26,807 nt of DNA from a virus: positions 1 through 26,807 of IMG/VR virus record IMGVR_UViG_3300025892_000127; one strand, written 5' to 3'. Numbering within the stretch: position 1 is the first letter of the stretch; each line of letters opens with the position of its first letter. The notes beneath the pieces are model-generated. The model was not told the DNA's origin and searched no databases. It saw only the letters and a program-made list of their open reading frames with translations. The position numbers and the translations under genes were made by a program. This document shows positions 9,409 to 17,127 of the stretch, piece after piece.

Positions 9409-10146
9409 ATGTCTGACGAACTATCAAATGATGAAATTATAGACTTTTCGCTAGGGTTTGACTATGCCTATAGTAAGTACCAAATGGATAGTTATGTTGT
9501 TGATACTAATATCACAGACTGGCGTAAAGCAAAGCAATGTTTGATTGAAATTGAACATAGAACACAAACTATCGAAGATCGTACATACGATGATAGGAAA
9601 AAACAAGCAGAAATTGATATTAAAAAAGAAGAACTAGCAGAAGAAACTTCACCTGCGAAAAAACGTTTATTAGAAATTGAAATTGAAGAATTTGAAAATC
9701 ATCTTGAACGTAACAAACGTAGAATTGCTGGCGTAATATTAGAACGCGATCGTTTTTTAAAGAAATTTAAAACATTAATGCCTGACAAAGATGCTATGTT
9801 TGACATGGCAAATGATAAAGAAGGTAAAGAGAGAGAATATTGGATTTCACGTATGGGAAAACAGGCGGCAATGGAAATGCTCTCGTATGGTAAAATTGGT
9901 ACAGGTAATCTTGAAAGTATTATGCATATGCCTCATGCAGATCAGGATAAAATTATCCGCGGAGCATTAGAATATACTAAACAATTTGAAACTGGTATTG
10001 TTGCTATCGAAAAAGATGTTGAACAGAAATTAATTAACATGCTAAAAGAAAAGGACAATGTAGATATTGTTCCAAAACTTGAGGACACAGTACAAGAAAA
10101 TGCAAAACTTCTCGATTCCCCTGAATCCAAAACTAGATTACGATAG
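9409..10146 (+). CDS. Coiled-coil protein of unknown function
   Basis: A 245-residue, highly charged protein. Residues about 45-125 are Lys/Glu-rich with heptad-like spacing (KKQAEIDIKKEELAEE, LLEIEIEEFENHLERNKRR), which predicts a long coiled coil. A second helical part follows, with YWISRMGKQAAMEML. There is no signal peptide, membrane segment or enzymatic motif. It has its own late promoter and a strong ribosome site, so it is made late, and it opens the transcription unit that continues into the enzyme cassette. Its 3' end overlaps the next gene by 47 bases. A scaffold or virion component is possible but the sequence gives no direct clue. Confidence 0.75.
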   Translation: MSDELSNDEIIDFSLGFDYAYSKYQMDSYVVDTNITDWRKAKQCLIEIEHRTQTIEDRTYDDRKKQAEIDIKKEELAEETSPAKKRLLEIEIEEFENHLERNKRRIAGVILERDRFLKKFKTLMPDKDAMFDMANDKEGKEREYWISRMGKQAAMEMLSYGKIGTGNLESIMHMPHADQDKIIRGALEYTKQFETGIVAIEKDVEQKLINMLKEKDNVDIVPKLEDTVQENAKLLDSPESKTRLR

Positions 10147-11806
10147 TTTTACAAAACGATTCATTCCGTTTTTAGAAAAAAATAAAAAGTATATATATGA
10201 TGTATACTTTACAAGTCGTATACCTCCGTTTGGTCAAGATGCTATGGGTGATGTTTTCCATCAAGGCGATTGGGGAGCAATTAGCGATAATGCAATCCAA
10301 ATACAAGAAATAATCGGAATACCTGTTAGTGCAACATTTAATAACATAAATGTACCACCAACTATGCAAAACTTACAAACATGGATTAAAAACTTTGCAC
10401 CGTTATACGAAGCAGGTGTACGTATAGCAACATTACCTCACACTATGTGGATGTTACAAGGAGCAATTCAAAAAGCATATCCTGAATTACGTGTAAAAAA
10501 TACAATTTTACGTAATGTACAACGTGCAAACGAAGTTGTAAAACTTGCAGAAGCAGGTTTTTATTACGTAAATTTAGATAGAGACTTAATGCGTGATAAA
10601 GACAAACTTTTAGAAATTAAAGAAGCCAAAGAATACGTAAGAAAAAATATCTGTGAAGATTTTAAAGTAAGTTTATTGGCCAATGAAGGATGTTGGGGTA
10701 ATTGCCCTGTACAAGATGAACATTTTGAGTTTAATTTTAGTAGACAAGAAGCAATGTCTCCTACTTTCTTTATGGATCCAATATCTAAACCTACATGCCC
10801 TAGATGGGATGCCATGGATCCTGCCGCACAATTAAAAGTAGCAAACTTTACTCCGTGGAGAGAAGACTGGGTAGAACTAATGGATGCCGGTATTGATGTT
10901 TTTAAAATGCATGGTAGAGAATCAATTGAAAGATTATGGGAAACAGTAGATTTAGTTGAACGTTTTGCAAATAAGCAAGATATATTGTTTGATAATTTTA
11001 ATGAATTTATTGATGTTGGTGATTTAGATAATAAGCCAATCAAAGTATGGCGCGATAAAATTAAAAATTGTAAATTTGACTGTTGGAAATGTCATTATTG
11101 TGAAGATGTAGTAAGTGCTAAAACAAAGAACAAGTTTATAAGTTCAATTAACAATGCTATTGAAAAAAGTATGGATCATACAAGTAAGTTGTCTGAAAAT
11201 ACTTTACAAATTGAAGGATTAACTAGTCATAAGGTTAAACATTTTTTAAATAACCTATGCGAAACAAAAGATGTAAGATATTTAGAAATTGGTACATGGC
11301 ATGGTGCAACATTTTGTAGTGCATTAGAAGGAAACAACATACAAGCAGTGTGTATTGATAGTTGGCATACTAATGATATAGAACCAATGCGTGAAGTAGA
11401 TGGATGGCAAGGAAAAGATGGTAATCCATTGAAAATCTTCCAACATAATATGGCCAAAGTAAAAGGACCAAACAGAGTATTAGGTTTTAATGAGCCTGTT
11501 GAAAGTTTAGACTTGACAAATATTCCACATACTAGTAATATAGTATTTTATGATGGAGATCATACATATGAACAAACAAAAAACTTTTTATCAAGGTACT
11601 ATGATAAGTTTGAAGAGACTTTTGTATTAATTATGGATGACTGGAATTGGGTACAAATACAAACTGCTACTAATGAGCATATAAAAGAGAAAGATTACAA
11701 AATATTATTTCAAAAACAACTACAAACTACCGGAGAAGATCCAGATGATTATTGGAATGGTCTAGGCATATTTGTTTTAAGAAAGAAAAGAGAAAATATT
11801 ACTTAA
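10100..11806 (+). CDS. Fusion protein: U32-peptidase-like Fe-S domain + class I (type 24) methyltransferase
   Basis: From the ATG at 10100 the protein has 568 residues. Residues 1 to about 345 have the look of U32-family proteins (collagenase-like PrtC, UbiU/UbiV): YDVYFTSRIPP near the start, a TFNN segment, EAGFYYVNLDRDLMRD, and the diagnostic NEGCWGNCP. Cysteines at 198, 202 and 233 plus the cluster C324, C328, C331, C334 could hold an iron-sulfur centre, as in UbiU/UbiV. Residues about 380-565 are a SAM-dependent methyltransferase: motif I LEIGTWHGAT near 11282 and YDGDHTYEQTKNFL...LIMDDW, typical of Methyltransf_24. A TTG at 10067 is in frame but the ATG matches the conserved-looking MQNFSIPLNP start better. 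It opens the enzyme cassette; the stop overlaps the next ATG (TAATG). Substrate unknown. Confidence 0.75.
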   Translation: MQNFSIPLNPKLDYDSFTKRFIPFLEKNKKYIYDVYFTSRIPPFGQDAMGDVFHQGDWGAISDNAIQIQEIIGIPVSATFNNINVPPTMQNLQTWIKNFAPLYEAGVRIATLPHTMWMLQGAIQKAYPELRVKNTILRNVQRANEVVKLAEAGFYYVNLDRDLMRDKDKLLEIKEAKEYVRKNICEDFKVSLLANEGCWGNCPVQDEHFEFNFSRQEAMSPTFFMDPISKPTCPRWDAMDPAAQLKVANFTPWREDWVELMDAGIDVFKMHGRESIERLWETVDLVERFANKQDILFDNFNEFIDVGDLDNKPIKVWRDKIKNCKFDCWKCHYCEDVVSAKTKNKFISSINNAIEKSMDHTSKLSENTLQIEGLTSHKVKHFLNNLCETKDVRYLEIGTWHGATFCSALEGNNIQAVCIDSWHTNDIEPMREVDGWQGKDGNPLKIFQHNMAKVKGPNRVLGFNEPVESLDLTNIPHTSNIVFYDGDHTYEQTKNFLSRYYDKFEETFVLIMDDWNWVQIQTATNEHIKEKDYKILFQKQLQTTGEDPDDYWNGLGIFVLRKKRENIT

Positions 11807-12387
11807 TGGAACAGTACAAACTTATAAAAAACTTTATTGAACTTGAAACAGCACATTTCTTATATGAATACTTAGAGTTTAGTACTAAGGTTTATATTGA
11901 AGAAGGAGATCCACAAGCAAAAACAGGAGACGAAATGGTTCCTGGATGCTTAGGCCCAAGAAGCGGAGACCTAACATTTGATGCCTTTCTAAATTTTATG
12001 CATAAAAAAGTAGAAGGATTGACCGGTTTATCATTGTTTCCAACATATACATATGCACGTTTGTATACTACTGGAAATGCTATGCCTAAGCATAGGGATA
12101 GGCCTGCATGTGAATATAGTTTAACTGTAAAATTACGTGATAACGGAAAAGGTAATTGGCCTATTGTTATTGAAGATAAAGAAGTGTTTTTAGAAGATGG
12201 AGATGCTGTTTTATATAAAGGTTGTGAAGTAATGCATTGGCGTAATAAATGTGATATTGAAGATTATAAATTAGGACAAGTATTTTTGCATTATGTAGAC
12301 GCAAATGGCCCTTATGCTGATCAGCGTTATGATGGATATTACGATAAAGGAATCTTTTTTGAAAAAGATCTTAAGGAATTTCTATAA
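11806..12387 (+). CDS. 2OG-Fe(II) dioxygenase-like protein with canonical HxD...H
   Basis: 193 residues from the ATG at 11806, which overlaps the upstream stop codon by one base; an earlier in-frame ATG at 11752 lies inside the methyltransferase gene and is less likely. The iron-binding signature is visible as H96-R-D98 (KHRDRPACEYSLTVKL) and H144 (GCEVMHWRN), a spacing of 48 residues normal for the jelly-roll 2-oxoglutarate oxygenases. These use Fe(II), O2 and 2-oxoglutarate, usually to hydroxylate. The protein is of a different subfamily from the three other oxygenases in this cassette, which carry HxHxN. The last bases overlap the next gene (TAATG), so translation is coupled. The substrate could be a virion protein or a small molecule. 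Confidence 0.75.
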   Translation: MEQYKLIKNFIELETAHFLYEYLEFSTKVYIEEGDPQAKTGDEMVPGCLGPRSGDLTFDAFLNFMHKKVEGLTGLSLFPTYTYARLYTTGNAMPKHRDRPACEYSLTVKLRDNGKGNWPIVIEDKEVFLEDGDAVLYKGCEVMHWRNKCDIEDYKLGQVFLHYVDANGPYADQRYDGYYDKGIFFEKDLKEFL

Positions 12388-13028
12388 TGGAAGTAAATTC
12401 TATATGGCCTACTAATGTTGGTATTGCACAACGACCAATTGATGATTGTAATGACCATGAAACTATTTACAATTTAATAAAACGTCTTGAAAAAGACAAT
12501 AGTATTGATAACGGCGAAGGATTAGGTTATGTAACCGACGAAAGTATTCATCAATACGACGAAATGCAATATCTAAATACTTGGCTTATACAACAAGTAC
12601 ATAATTTTTCTGATAGTATAGGCTGGGACGTTGATATCGACGATATATTTGTTGCTAATAGTTGGGCAGTGGTAAGCAAACACGGAGCAAGTACACATAA
12701 GCCTCATATACATGCAAACACATTATTAAGCACAGTGTATTATTTACATGCACCCGAAGGTTCTGCACCTTTAGGTCTTTTACAACCTGACGTTAAATGG
12801 AAACCGTGGCAACCTGACTTTAAACAACGCACAGTAGACACTGAAGGTGAGTTTTATGTTCCTGCTAAAACAGGACAGTGTGTAATTTTTAGAAGTGATA
12901 TTCCACATATGACAGGGCAAAATAATTTTACAAACACTACAGAGTTACAAGAACGTATTGTTATACCATATACTTTTAATTTAAAGAATTTAGGTAAAAA
13001 ATCTAGGGGTAGACATTATGGAATCTAA
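12387..13028 (+). CDS. 2OG-Fe(II) oxygenase of the HxHxN type (PF13759-like), copy 1
   Basis: 213 residues; AAGGA at 12373-12377 precedes the ATG. The core motif is H107-I-H109-A-N111 followed by TLLSTVYYL, then PAKTGQCVIFRSDIPH174 and R190 (ERIVIPYTFNL), the arginine expected to bind the 2-oxoglutarate carboxylate. This pattern is that of the putative 2OG-Fe(II) oxygenase family common in marine T4-like phages. Note that there is no Asp at the usual HxD position. Sister genes lie at 13018 and 16528. It overlaps the next gene by 11 bases. Confidence 0.75.
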   Translation: MEVNSIWPTNVGIAQRPIDDCNDHETIYNLIKRLEKDNSIDNGEGLGYVTDESIHQYDEMQYLNTWLIQQVHNFSDSIGWDVDIDDIFVANSWAVVSKHGASTHKPHIHANTLLSTVYYLHAPEGSAPLGLLQPDVKWKPWQPDFKQRTVDTEGEFYVPAKTGQCVIFRSDIPHMTGQNNFTNTTELQERIVIPYTFNLKNLGKKSRGRHYGI

Positions 13029-13641
13029 TACTATTGGATTATTTCCAACTGGATTTGTAGAATTTAAACTTGATATTACGGATTATGATATTAGTAATAT
13101 GATTGATGCTGTAGAGTGGACAAATCATAAACAAGGATTTGAAGAATTTCCGATGTATCAAATTTCTAAGCAAAATCTACAAGAAGATACAGCATTTGAA
13201 TCTTTTACTAAAACAGTTATTGACTGTGGATTAGAATATTGTAATAAAATAGGTTATCAACCTGAAAATTTATACATTACTAGTATGTGGATGAATAAAT
13301 TTAGTAACAGTCAAAGTATTGGCCCACACACACATACTAACAGTTTATTAAGTGGAGTATATTATTTAAACAGTACACCCGATCAAGGTGGTACAGAATT
13401 TTATAATCCGATAAGTAAAATGAGAAATACAATTAGTGTTACTAGAGATGGAAATAGTCCGTTTTTAACAGATAGAATAAGCAGTAAAGCAGAGCCTAAC
13501 AAGTTAATATTATGGCCTAGTTATATTGAACACAGAAGTGAGAAAAATATAACACCAAAGCCTCGTTATACTCTTAGTTTTAATATGTTACCAACTAAAT
13601 TAGGAAATCAAGAACACTTTAACTATGCGGAGATAAAATGA
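13018..13641 (+). CDS. 2OG-Fe(II) oxygenase of the HxHxN type (PF13759-like), copy 2
   Basis: 207 residues. The family core is H104-T-H106-T-N108 with SLLSGVYYL, then LILWPSYIEH172 and R183 (PRYTLSFNML). The N-terminus (GLFPTGFVEFKLD) matches the short beta-strand start seen in the other copies. An AGGGG stretch about 13 bases upstream inside the preceding gene may serve as ribosome site. The 3' end overlaps the halogenase ATG by four bases (ATGA), so this oxygenase and the halogenase are likely made in matched amounts. Compared with copy 1 it keeps the more typical NSLLSG form. Confidence 0.8.
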   Translation: MESNTIGLFPTGFVEFKLDITDYDISNMIDAVEWTNHKQGFEEFPMYQISKQNLQEDTAFESFTKTVIDCGLEYCNKIGYQPENLYITSMWMNKFSNSQSIGPHTHTNSLLSGVYYLNSTPDQGGTEFYNPISKMRNTISVTRDGNSPFLTDRISSKAEPNKLILWPSYIEHRSEKNITPKPRYTLSFNMLPTKLGNQEHFNYAEIK

Positions 13642-15134
13642 TTAAAAATATTTGTATACTAGGTGGCGGAACAAGTGGATACTTAACAGCCGCGTATTTA
13701 AGAAACACTATACCAGGTGCAGTAAAGATACAACTAATTGAAAGTAGTAAGATCGGCATTGTTGGAGTAGGAGAAGGTACACAACCATACACTACAGAAT
13801 TCTTACGTAAGTGCGGTTTACAACCAGTTGATTGGATGAAATCTGCAAGAGCAACATATAAGTTAGGTGTAGAATTTAATGGTTGGAGTGACGAACCTTA
13901 TTTTGTAGACAATGACGACTATGGAAGTTTTGTATTAGGTCCTGAAATTCCATCATTTAACTATTGGTTAGGTAAAAGTAAAAAAGAATTTTTTGATTTT
14001 GTACAAAGTTATAAACTTGCTAAAGCAAATAAATCTCCAAAACTAAATCATGTTATGGATTTTACACACGGGTTTATTGCACCGTCATGGGACGCTGTAC
14101 ACTTTGATGCACATAAGATTGGTGAAGCAGTAAAAGAAAATATTAAAGATAAAATTGATATTGTTGATACTGAAATTGTTGAAGTAGATACGTTCGAGCA
14201 AGGTGTAAAATGCTTACGTGATAAGGAAGGTGTTGAATATCATGCAGACTTATACATAGACTGTAGTGGATTTAAAAGTTTATTATTAGGAAAAACATTA
14301 GGGGTTAGATATATAGACGAAAGCGAAAATCTACCATGTAATAGAGCAGTTGCTATCCCAACACAATATAAAAATCCACAAGAAGAATGTCATCCTTATA
14401 CAAAAGCAACAACTATGAAGAACGGTTGGCGTTGGACCATTCCAACTTATGATCGTATAGGTAACGGATATGTTTACAGTGATGCATATTGTTCTAAAGA
14501 AAACGCTGAAAAAGAATTACGCGAAGCAATAGGCGAGTTTGATGCTCCAGCAAATCATTTAGAAATGCGTATTGGTACACACGAAGGCATTGCACATGAT
14601 AATGTAGTAGCAATCGGATTAAGTGCAGGATTTGTTGAACCATTAGAAGCAACTGGAATAACATTTACCACAAAGTCAGTTGAATTTTTAGTAGAAAGTT
14701 TACGATATAGTGACGGTACATGGGGTAAAGATAATTTAAGTTATATTAACAATCAATGGTTATCAATGTACTATGAAATTAGAGATTTTATTTTTACACA
14801 TTATAAGTTTGCTTCTAGAAAAGATACACAATTTTGGAGAGATGTAACTAGTAAAGAATTACCTGATACATGTAAAAAAAGATTAGAAAATTTTGTACCA
14901 GGGCCAAAAGATAGTATGTTTATTCCTGGAATCACTAGCATGTTCCATACAGGACAATGGTTTGAAATGTTATATGGCAGTGATTTTTATAAAAAAAGTA
15001 TTTCTTTTATGAGTGATGATTATTTGAAATATTCTGACAGTTATGTTGATAGCGAAAACTATCGTATAGATCGTGTAATGCGTGACTTAGATAACCATTA
15101 TGACTACTTGACAAAATGGTATAAGAACATATAA
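13638..15134 (+). CDS. Flavin-dependent tryptophan halogenase homologue (PrnA-like)
   Basis: 498 residues, the usual length for the family. Visible motifs: the FAD-binding GGGTSG (residues 9-14) and GVGEGTQP (43-50); K75 in TYKLGVEF, which aligns with the catalytic Lys79 of PrnA; the halogenase signature WRWTIP (264-269); and VEPLEATG with E337 at the position of PrnA Glu346. PrnA has Ser347 next, here Ala338. Known members oxidise chloride or bromide using reduced FAD and pass HOX down a tunnel to the lysine, which halogenates an indole. A flavin reductase partner is needed and none is encoded here, so the host would supply FADH2. Some family members act on peptide-bound Trp. The start overlaps the upstream oxygenase and a GGAG lies just before it. 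Family is clear; activity and substrate are not. Confidence 0.88.
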   Translation: MIKNICILGGGTSGYLTAAYLRNTIPGAVKIQLIESSKIGIVGVGEGTQPYTTEFLRKCGLQPVDWMKSARATYKLGVEFNGWSDEPYFVDNDDYGSFVLGPEIPSFNYWLGKSKKEFFDFVQSYKLAKANKSPKLNHVMDFTHGFIAPSWDAVHFDAHKIGEAVKENIKDKIDIVDTEIVEVDTFEQGVKCLRDKEGVEYHADLYIDCSGFKSLLLGKTLGVRYIDESENLPCNRAVAIPTQYKNPQEECHPYTKATTMKNGWRWTIPTYDRIGNGYVYSDAYCSKENAEKELREAIGEFDAPANHLEMRIGTHEGIAHDNVVAIGLSAGFVEPLEATGITFTTKSVEFLVESLRYSDGTWGKDNLSYINNQWLSMYYEIRDFIFTHYKFASRKDTQFWRDVTSKELPDTCKKRLENFVPGPKDSMFIPGITSMFHTGQWFEMLYGSDFYKKSISFMSDDYLKYSDSYVDSENYRIDRVMRDLDNHYDYLTKWYKNI

Positions 15135-15137
15135 ATA
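15130..15137 (+). promoter_or_regulatory. Perfect T4 late promoter (TATAAATA), leaderless start
   Basis: TATAAATA is an exact match to the T4 late consensus and overlaps the halogenase stop codon. With T4 spacing transcription starts at 15143, exactly the A of the next ATG, and no Shine-Dalgarno sequence is present. Confidence 0.75.
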
Positions 15138-15142
15138 GTTAT

Positions 15143-15487
15143 ATGAGCATGATTAAGAAATTTTACACAACTAACGTATACGAAGTAACAGACGTTACAG
15201 GTGACACAAGTTTTAGAATGGGTCCATTTTTTACTGAGCAAGTAAGAATTGCAACAAGTAATTTAGGATTTCATTTAAGATTTACAAGCGATGATTCAAA
15301 TTTAAACGAATTAATTACTGCTGAAACATACGACTTGATTATTCCACCTAACTGTGTTGAAGTAATGCCGAATGTTCGTGGAGGATTTATTGCTGTTAGG
15401 CCAATTAAGTACCTCGAAGATAGTACGTTTGTAGACGCTAAAATTTCAATCACTGAAATCGATTTGCTCTATGACACAAGAAGATAA
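15143..15487 (+). CDS. Small hypothetical protein in the enzyme cassette
   Basis: 114 residues, beta-rich by eye ([36 protein letters not shown]), without signal peptide, membrane segment or recognisable active site. It starts at the ATG that coincides with the predicted late transcription start; a second ATG two codons later is possible. The 3' end overlaps the J-domain gene by 17 bases, so the two proteins are probably co-expressed. The size and position would also suit a substrate or adaptor of the neighbouring enzymes, but nothing in the sequence proves it. I do not recognise the family. Confidence 0.65.
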   Translation: MSMIKKFYTTNVYEVTDVTGDTSFRMGPFFTEQVRIATSNLGFHLRFTSDDSNLNELITAETYDLIIPPNCVEVMPNVRGGFIAVRPIKYLEDSTFVDAKISITEIDLLYDTRR

Positions 15488-15779
15488 TTTATATGAAATT
15501 TTAGGCGTTAATGCTAGTGCTTCACAACGTGAAATTAAAGAAGCATATAGAAAACTGTCAATGCAACATCATCCTGATAGAAATGGTGATCCAAAAGTTT
15601 TTCAAAAAGTCAAAGATGCTTATGATATATTAAGCAATTCTGATAAACGTAATCGTTATGATATAATGATTAATCTTGTACGTATTAGTGAGCCTGAAAT
15701 TCAAGTTGTAGGCAATGAAAACGGTGTTAAATTTGAAGTAAAGCAGGGCATGGGCACTGTTACAATTACCCCTAAGTAA
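15471..15779 (+). CDS. DnaJ-like J-domain protein
   Basis: 102 residues. Residues 4-68 form a complete J domain: [20 protein letters not shown], the invariant HPD at 34-36 ([10 protein letters not shown]) and the helix [17 protein letters not shown]. The HPD triad stimulates the ATPase of Hsp70/DnaK, so the protein should recruit host DnaK. The zinc-finger and client-binding domains of full DnaJ are missing; the last 30 residues form a short beta-rich tail that could bind a specific client. J-domain proteins occur in other large marine phages. Its location among modifying enzymes and tail genes suggests help in folding fibre or tail proteins, which is inference. The stop overlaps the convergent gene by eight bases. 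Confidence 0.88.
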   Translation: MTQEDNLYEILGVNASASQREIKEAYRKLSMQHHPDRNGDPKVFQKVKDAYDILSNSDKRNRYDIMINLVRISEPEIQVVGNENGVKFEVKQGMGTVTITPK

Positions 15780-16497
15780 ATTTTTTCTTTACATGAAAGT
15801 TCTTTTTATAGGCTTCGTCGCCTGAGTCTCCTAATACATTTTGATGACTTTTCCATTCGGTCCAATCTGTTTTACTAACTTCCATTTCCCAATCTTGTCT
15901 TTTAAATGGAATAACTTGTACCATAGGAGTTTTAGTATCAAAGTCAACTTCTTCTCCTGCAGGAGTATTCATGATAAATGGAAAGTTAACAGGAACTCTA
16001 TATGTATCTGTATCAACTATGCCGCTTAACATATGATATTGATCGTTTGGAACATTTAATGGGTGGGTAAAAAAGCAACTCCAACCTGGAGGAGTTTCAA
16101 TAATCCATGGACTAGCAAATTTTAATACAGGTTTACCGTACCATGGAGCATTTTCAAACTGTCCAATAGCATGTGAACTCATAAAAATTGATCCTTTACC
16201 TGTTTTAGAAACTTGCGATTCTGAAATACATTTAATATTAACAGTAGAACAAAAATTGATTATATATCCTGATGTTATTGCATCTAAAAATGGCGGACAT
16301 TTTTTAATAGTTGGCATAGTATCAATAGGTCCGCCTAACGGTTTAGTTTGTTTAAACCATTCTGGTACCATCTTTGTAGCAGGCATAGGATCAGGAATAG
16401 ATTCCCAATCTTCAAATTTATCAACAACTACTTGTTGTGCTGATAAACTATTGATTGCTCCGGGTGGTTTAGTAAATCTTATCTTCAGTTTGTCCAT
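15772..16497 (-). CDS. DUF6065-like protein of unknown function
   Basis: 241 residues from the ATG at 16497 (MDKLKIRF); upstream in-frame codons would run into the divergent gene and look non-coding. The features [64 protein letters not shown] and [17 protein letters not shown] match my recollection of the DUF6065 family, found in marine phages and bacteria near oxygenase genes. The conserved Trp, Pro and Cys residues suggest an enzyme or ligand-binding fold, but no mechanism is known to me. It runs against the cassette: convergent with the J-domain gene and divergent from an oxygenase 30 bases away. Upstream, TATAATAA at 16511-16518 (minus) may be a variant late promoter. Confidence 0.7.
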   Translation of the reverse strand: MDKLKIRFTKPPGAINSLSAQQVVVDKFEDWESIPDPMPATKMVPEWFKQTKPLGGPIDTMPTIKKCPPFLDAITSGYIINFCSTVNIKCISESQVSKTGKGSIFMSSHAIGQFENAPWYGKPVLKFASPWIIETPPGWSCFFTHPLNVPNDQYHMLSGIVDTDTYRVPVNFPFIMNTPAGEEVDFDTKTPMVQVIPFKRQDWEMEVSKTDWTEWKSHQNVLGDSGDEAYKKNFHVKKKFT

Positions 16498-16514
16498 TGT
16501 AGTAATACTTATTA

Positions 16515-16522
16515 TATAACTA
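16515..16522 (+). promoter_or_regulatory. Variant late promoter (TATAACTA), leaderless start
   Basis: TATAACTA differs from the late consensus only at position six and lies exactly five bases before the ATG at 16528, the same spacing as three other late promoters here. No Shine-Dalgarno sequence is present. It overlaps the minus-strand TATAATAA. Confidence 0.45.
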
Positions 16523-16527
16523 TTTGT

Positions 16528-17127
16528 ATGAAGAATGAACTGAACATTAGCGGTATCTTTCCAATACCAATTGCAACTACAACTATTGATCTTCCAGACA
16601 TATCCAAAATAAATTGGGTACAAGGAGATAATTTCTTACAAAGCGAAGACGACTTACATAAAAAAGACTATATGAAAGATACTGTAAAAAGTATTTTAGA
16701 TAGTGCATGTGCATTTAGTGAAACAGTAGGTTGGAGGAAAGAAGAGTATTTTATTACTCAAATGTGGGGTAATAAGTATGCACCAAAAACTGCTGAAAAG
16801 TCAGGCGGAAATATCTATTCACACTTCCATTCAAATAGTTTAATAAGTGGTGTATTATATTTTGAAGAAAATACCCCAACTAGAATTTACAATCATGATA
16901 AAACAAGACAAATTATAAAAACCAGTAGTGCAGAAAATACTGCATTTACAAGTGAAATATTTACTATTAACGCTATGCCTGGAAGATTATTATTATTTCC
17001 AAGTTATCTAGTACACGACAGTCAACCAAGCGATAAAGAACGTGTAACTATTGCGTTTAATATACTTCCAAGAAGTTTAGGTATTAAAATGGATTATAAC
17101 TATCTTAATTTATCAGACGTAAATTAA
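16528..17127 (+). CDS. 2OG-Fe(II) oxygenase of the HxHxN type (PF13759-like), copy 3
   Basis: 199 residues. The family core is H99-F-H101-S-N103 with SLISGVLYF, then LLLFPSYLVH163 and R172 (KERVTIAFNILPRSLG). It is closest in style to the copy at 13018, sharing PSY-x2-H and FN-x-LP-x-x-LG, so the two probably arose by duplication. It is separated from the main cassette by the minus-strand DUF6065-like gene and needs its own promoter. The stop codon overlaps the convergent Nudix stop by four bases. A hydroxylase role is expected from the family, the substrate is unknown. Confidence 0.78.
   Translation: MKNELNISGIFPIPIATTTIDLPDISKINWVQGDNFLQSEDDLHKKDYMKDTVKSILDSACAFSETVGWRKEEYFITQMWGNKYAPKTAEKSGGNIYSHFHSNSLISGVLYFEENTPTRIYNHDKTRQIIKTSSAENTAFTSEIFTINAMPGRLLLFPSYLVHDSQPSDKERVTIAFNILPRSLGIKMDYNYLNLSDVN

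Noticed and set aside
10067-10100. Earlier TTG start for the U32-like/methyltransferase fusion
   Set aside because: The added residues overlap the preceding coiled-coil gene for 80 bases and show no family-like sequence; the ATG at 10100 gives a natural N-terminus.
11752-11806. Upstream ATG for the HxD oxygenase
   Set aside because: It lies inside the conserved end of the methyltransferase domain; the TAATG junction at 11804-11808 is the normal coupling seen elsewhere here.
16498-16623. N-terminal extension of the DUF6065-like gene
   Set aside because: The extra 42 residues are Cys/Tyr-rich and unlike the family, and would be antisense to the start of the oxygenase at 16528.
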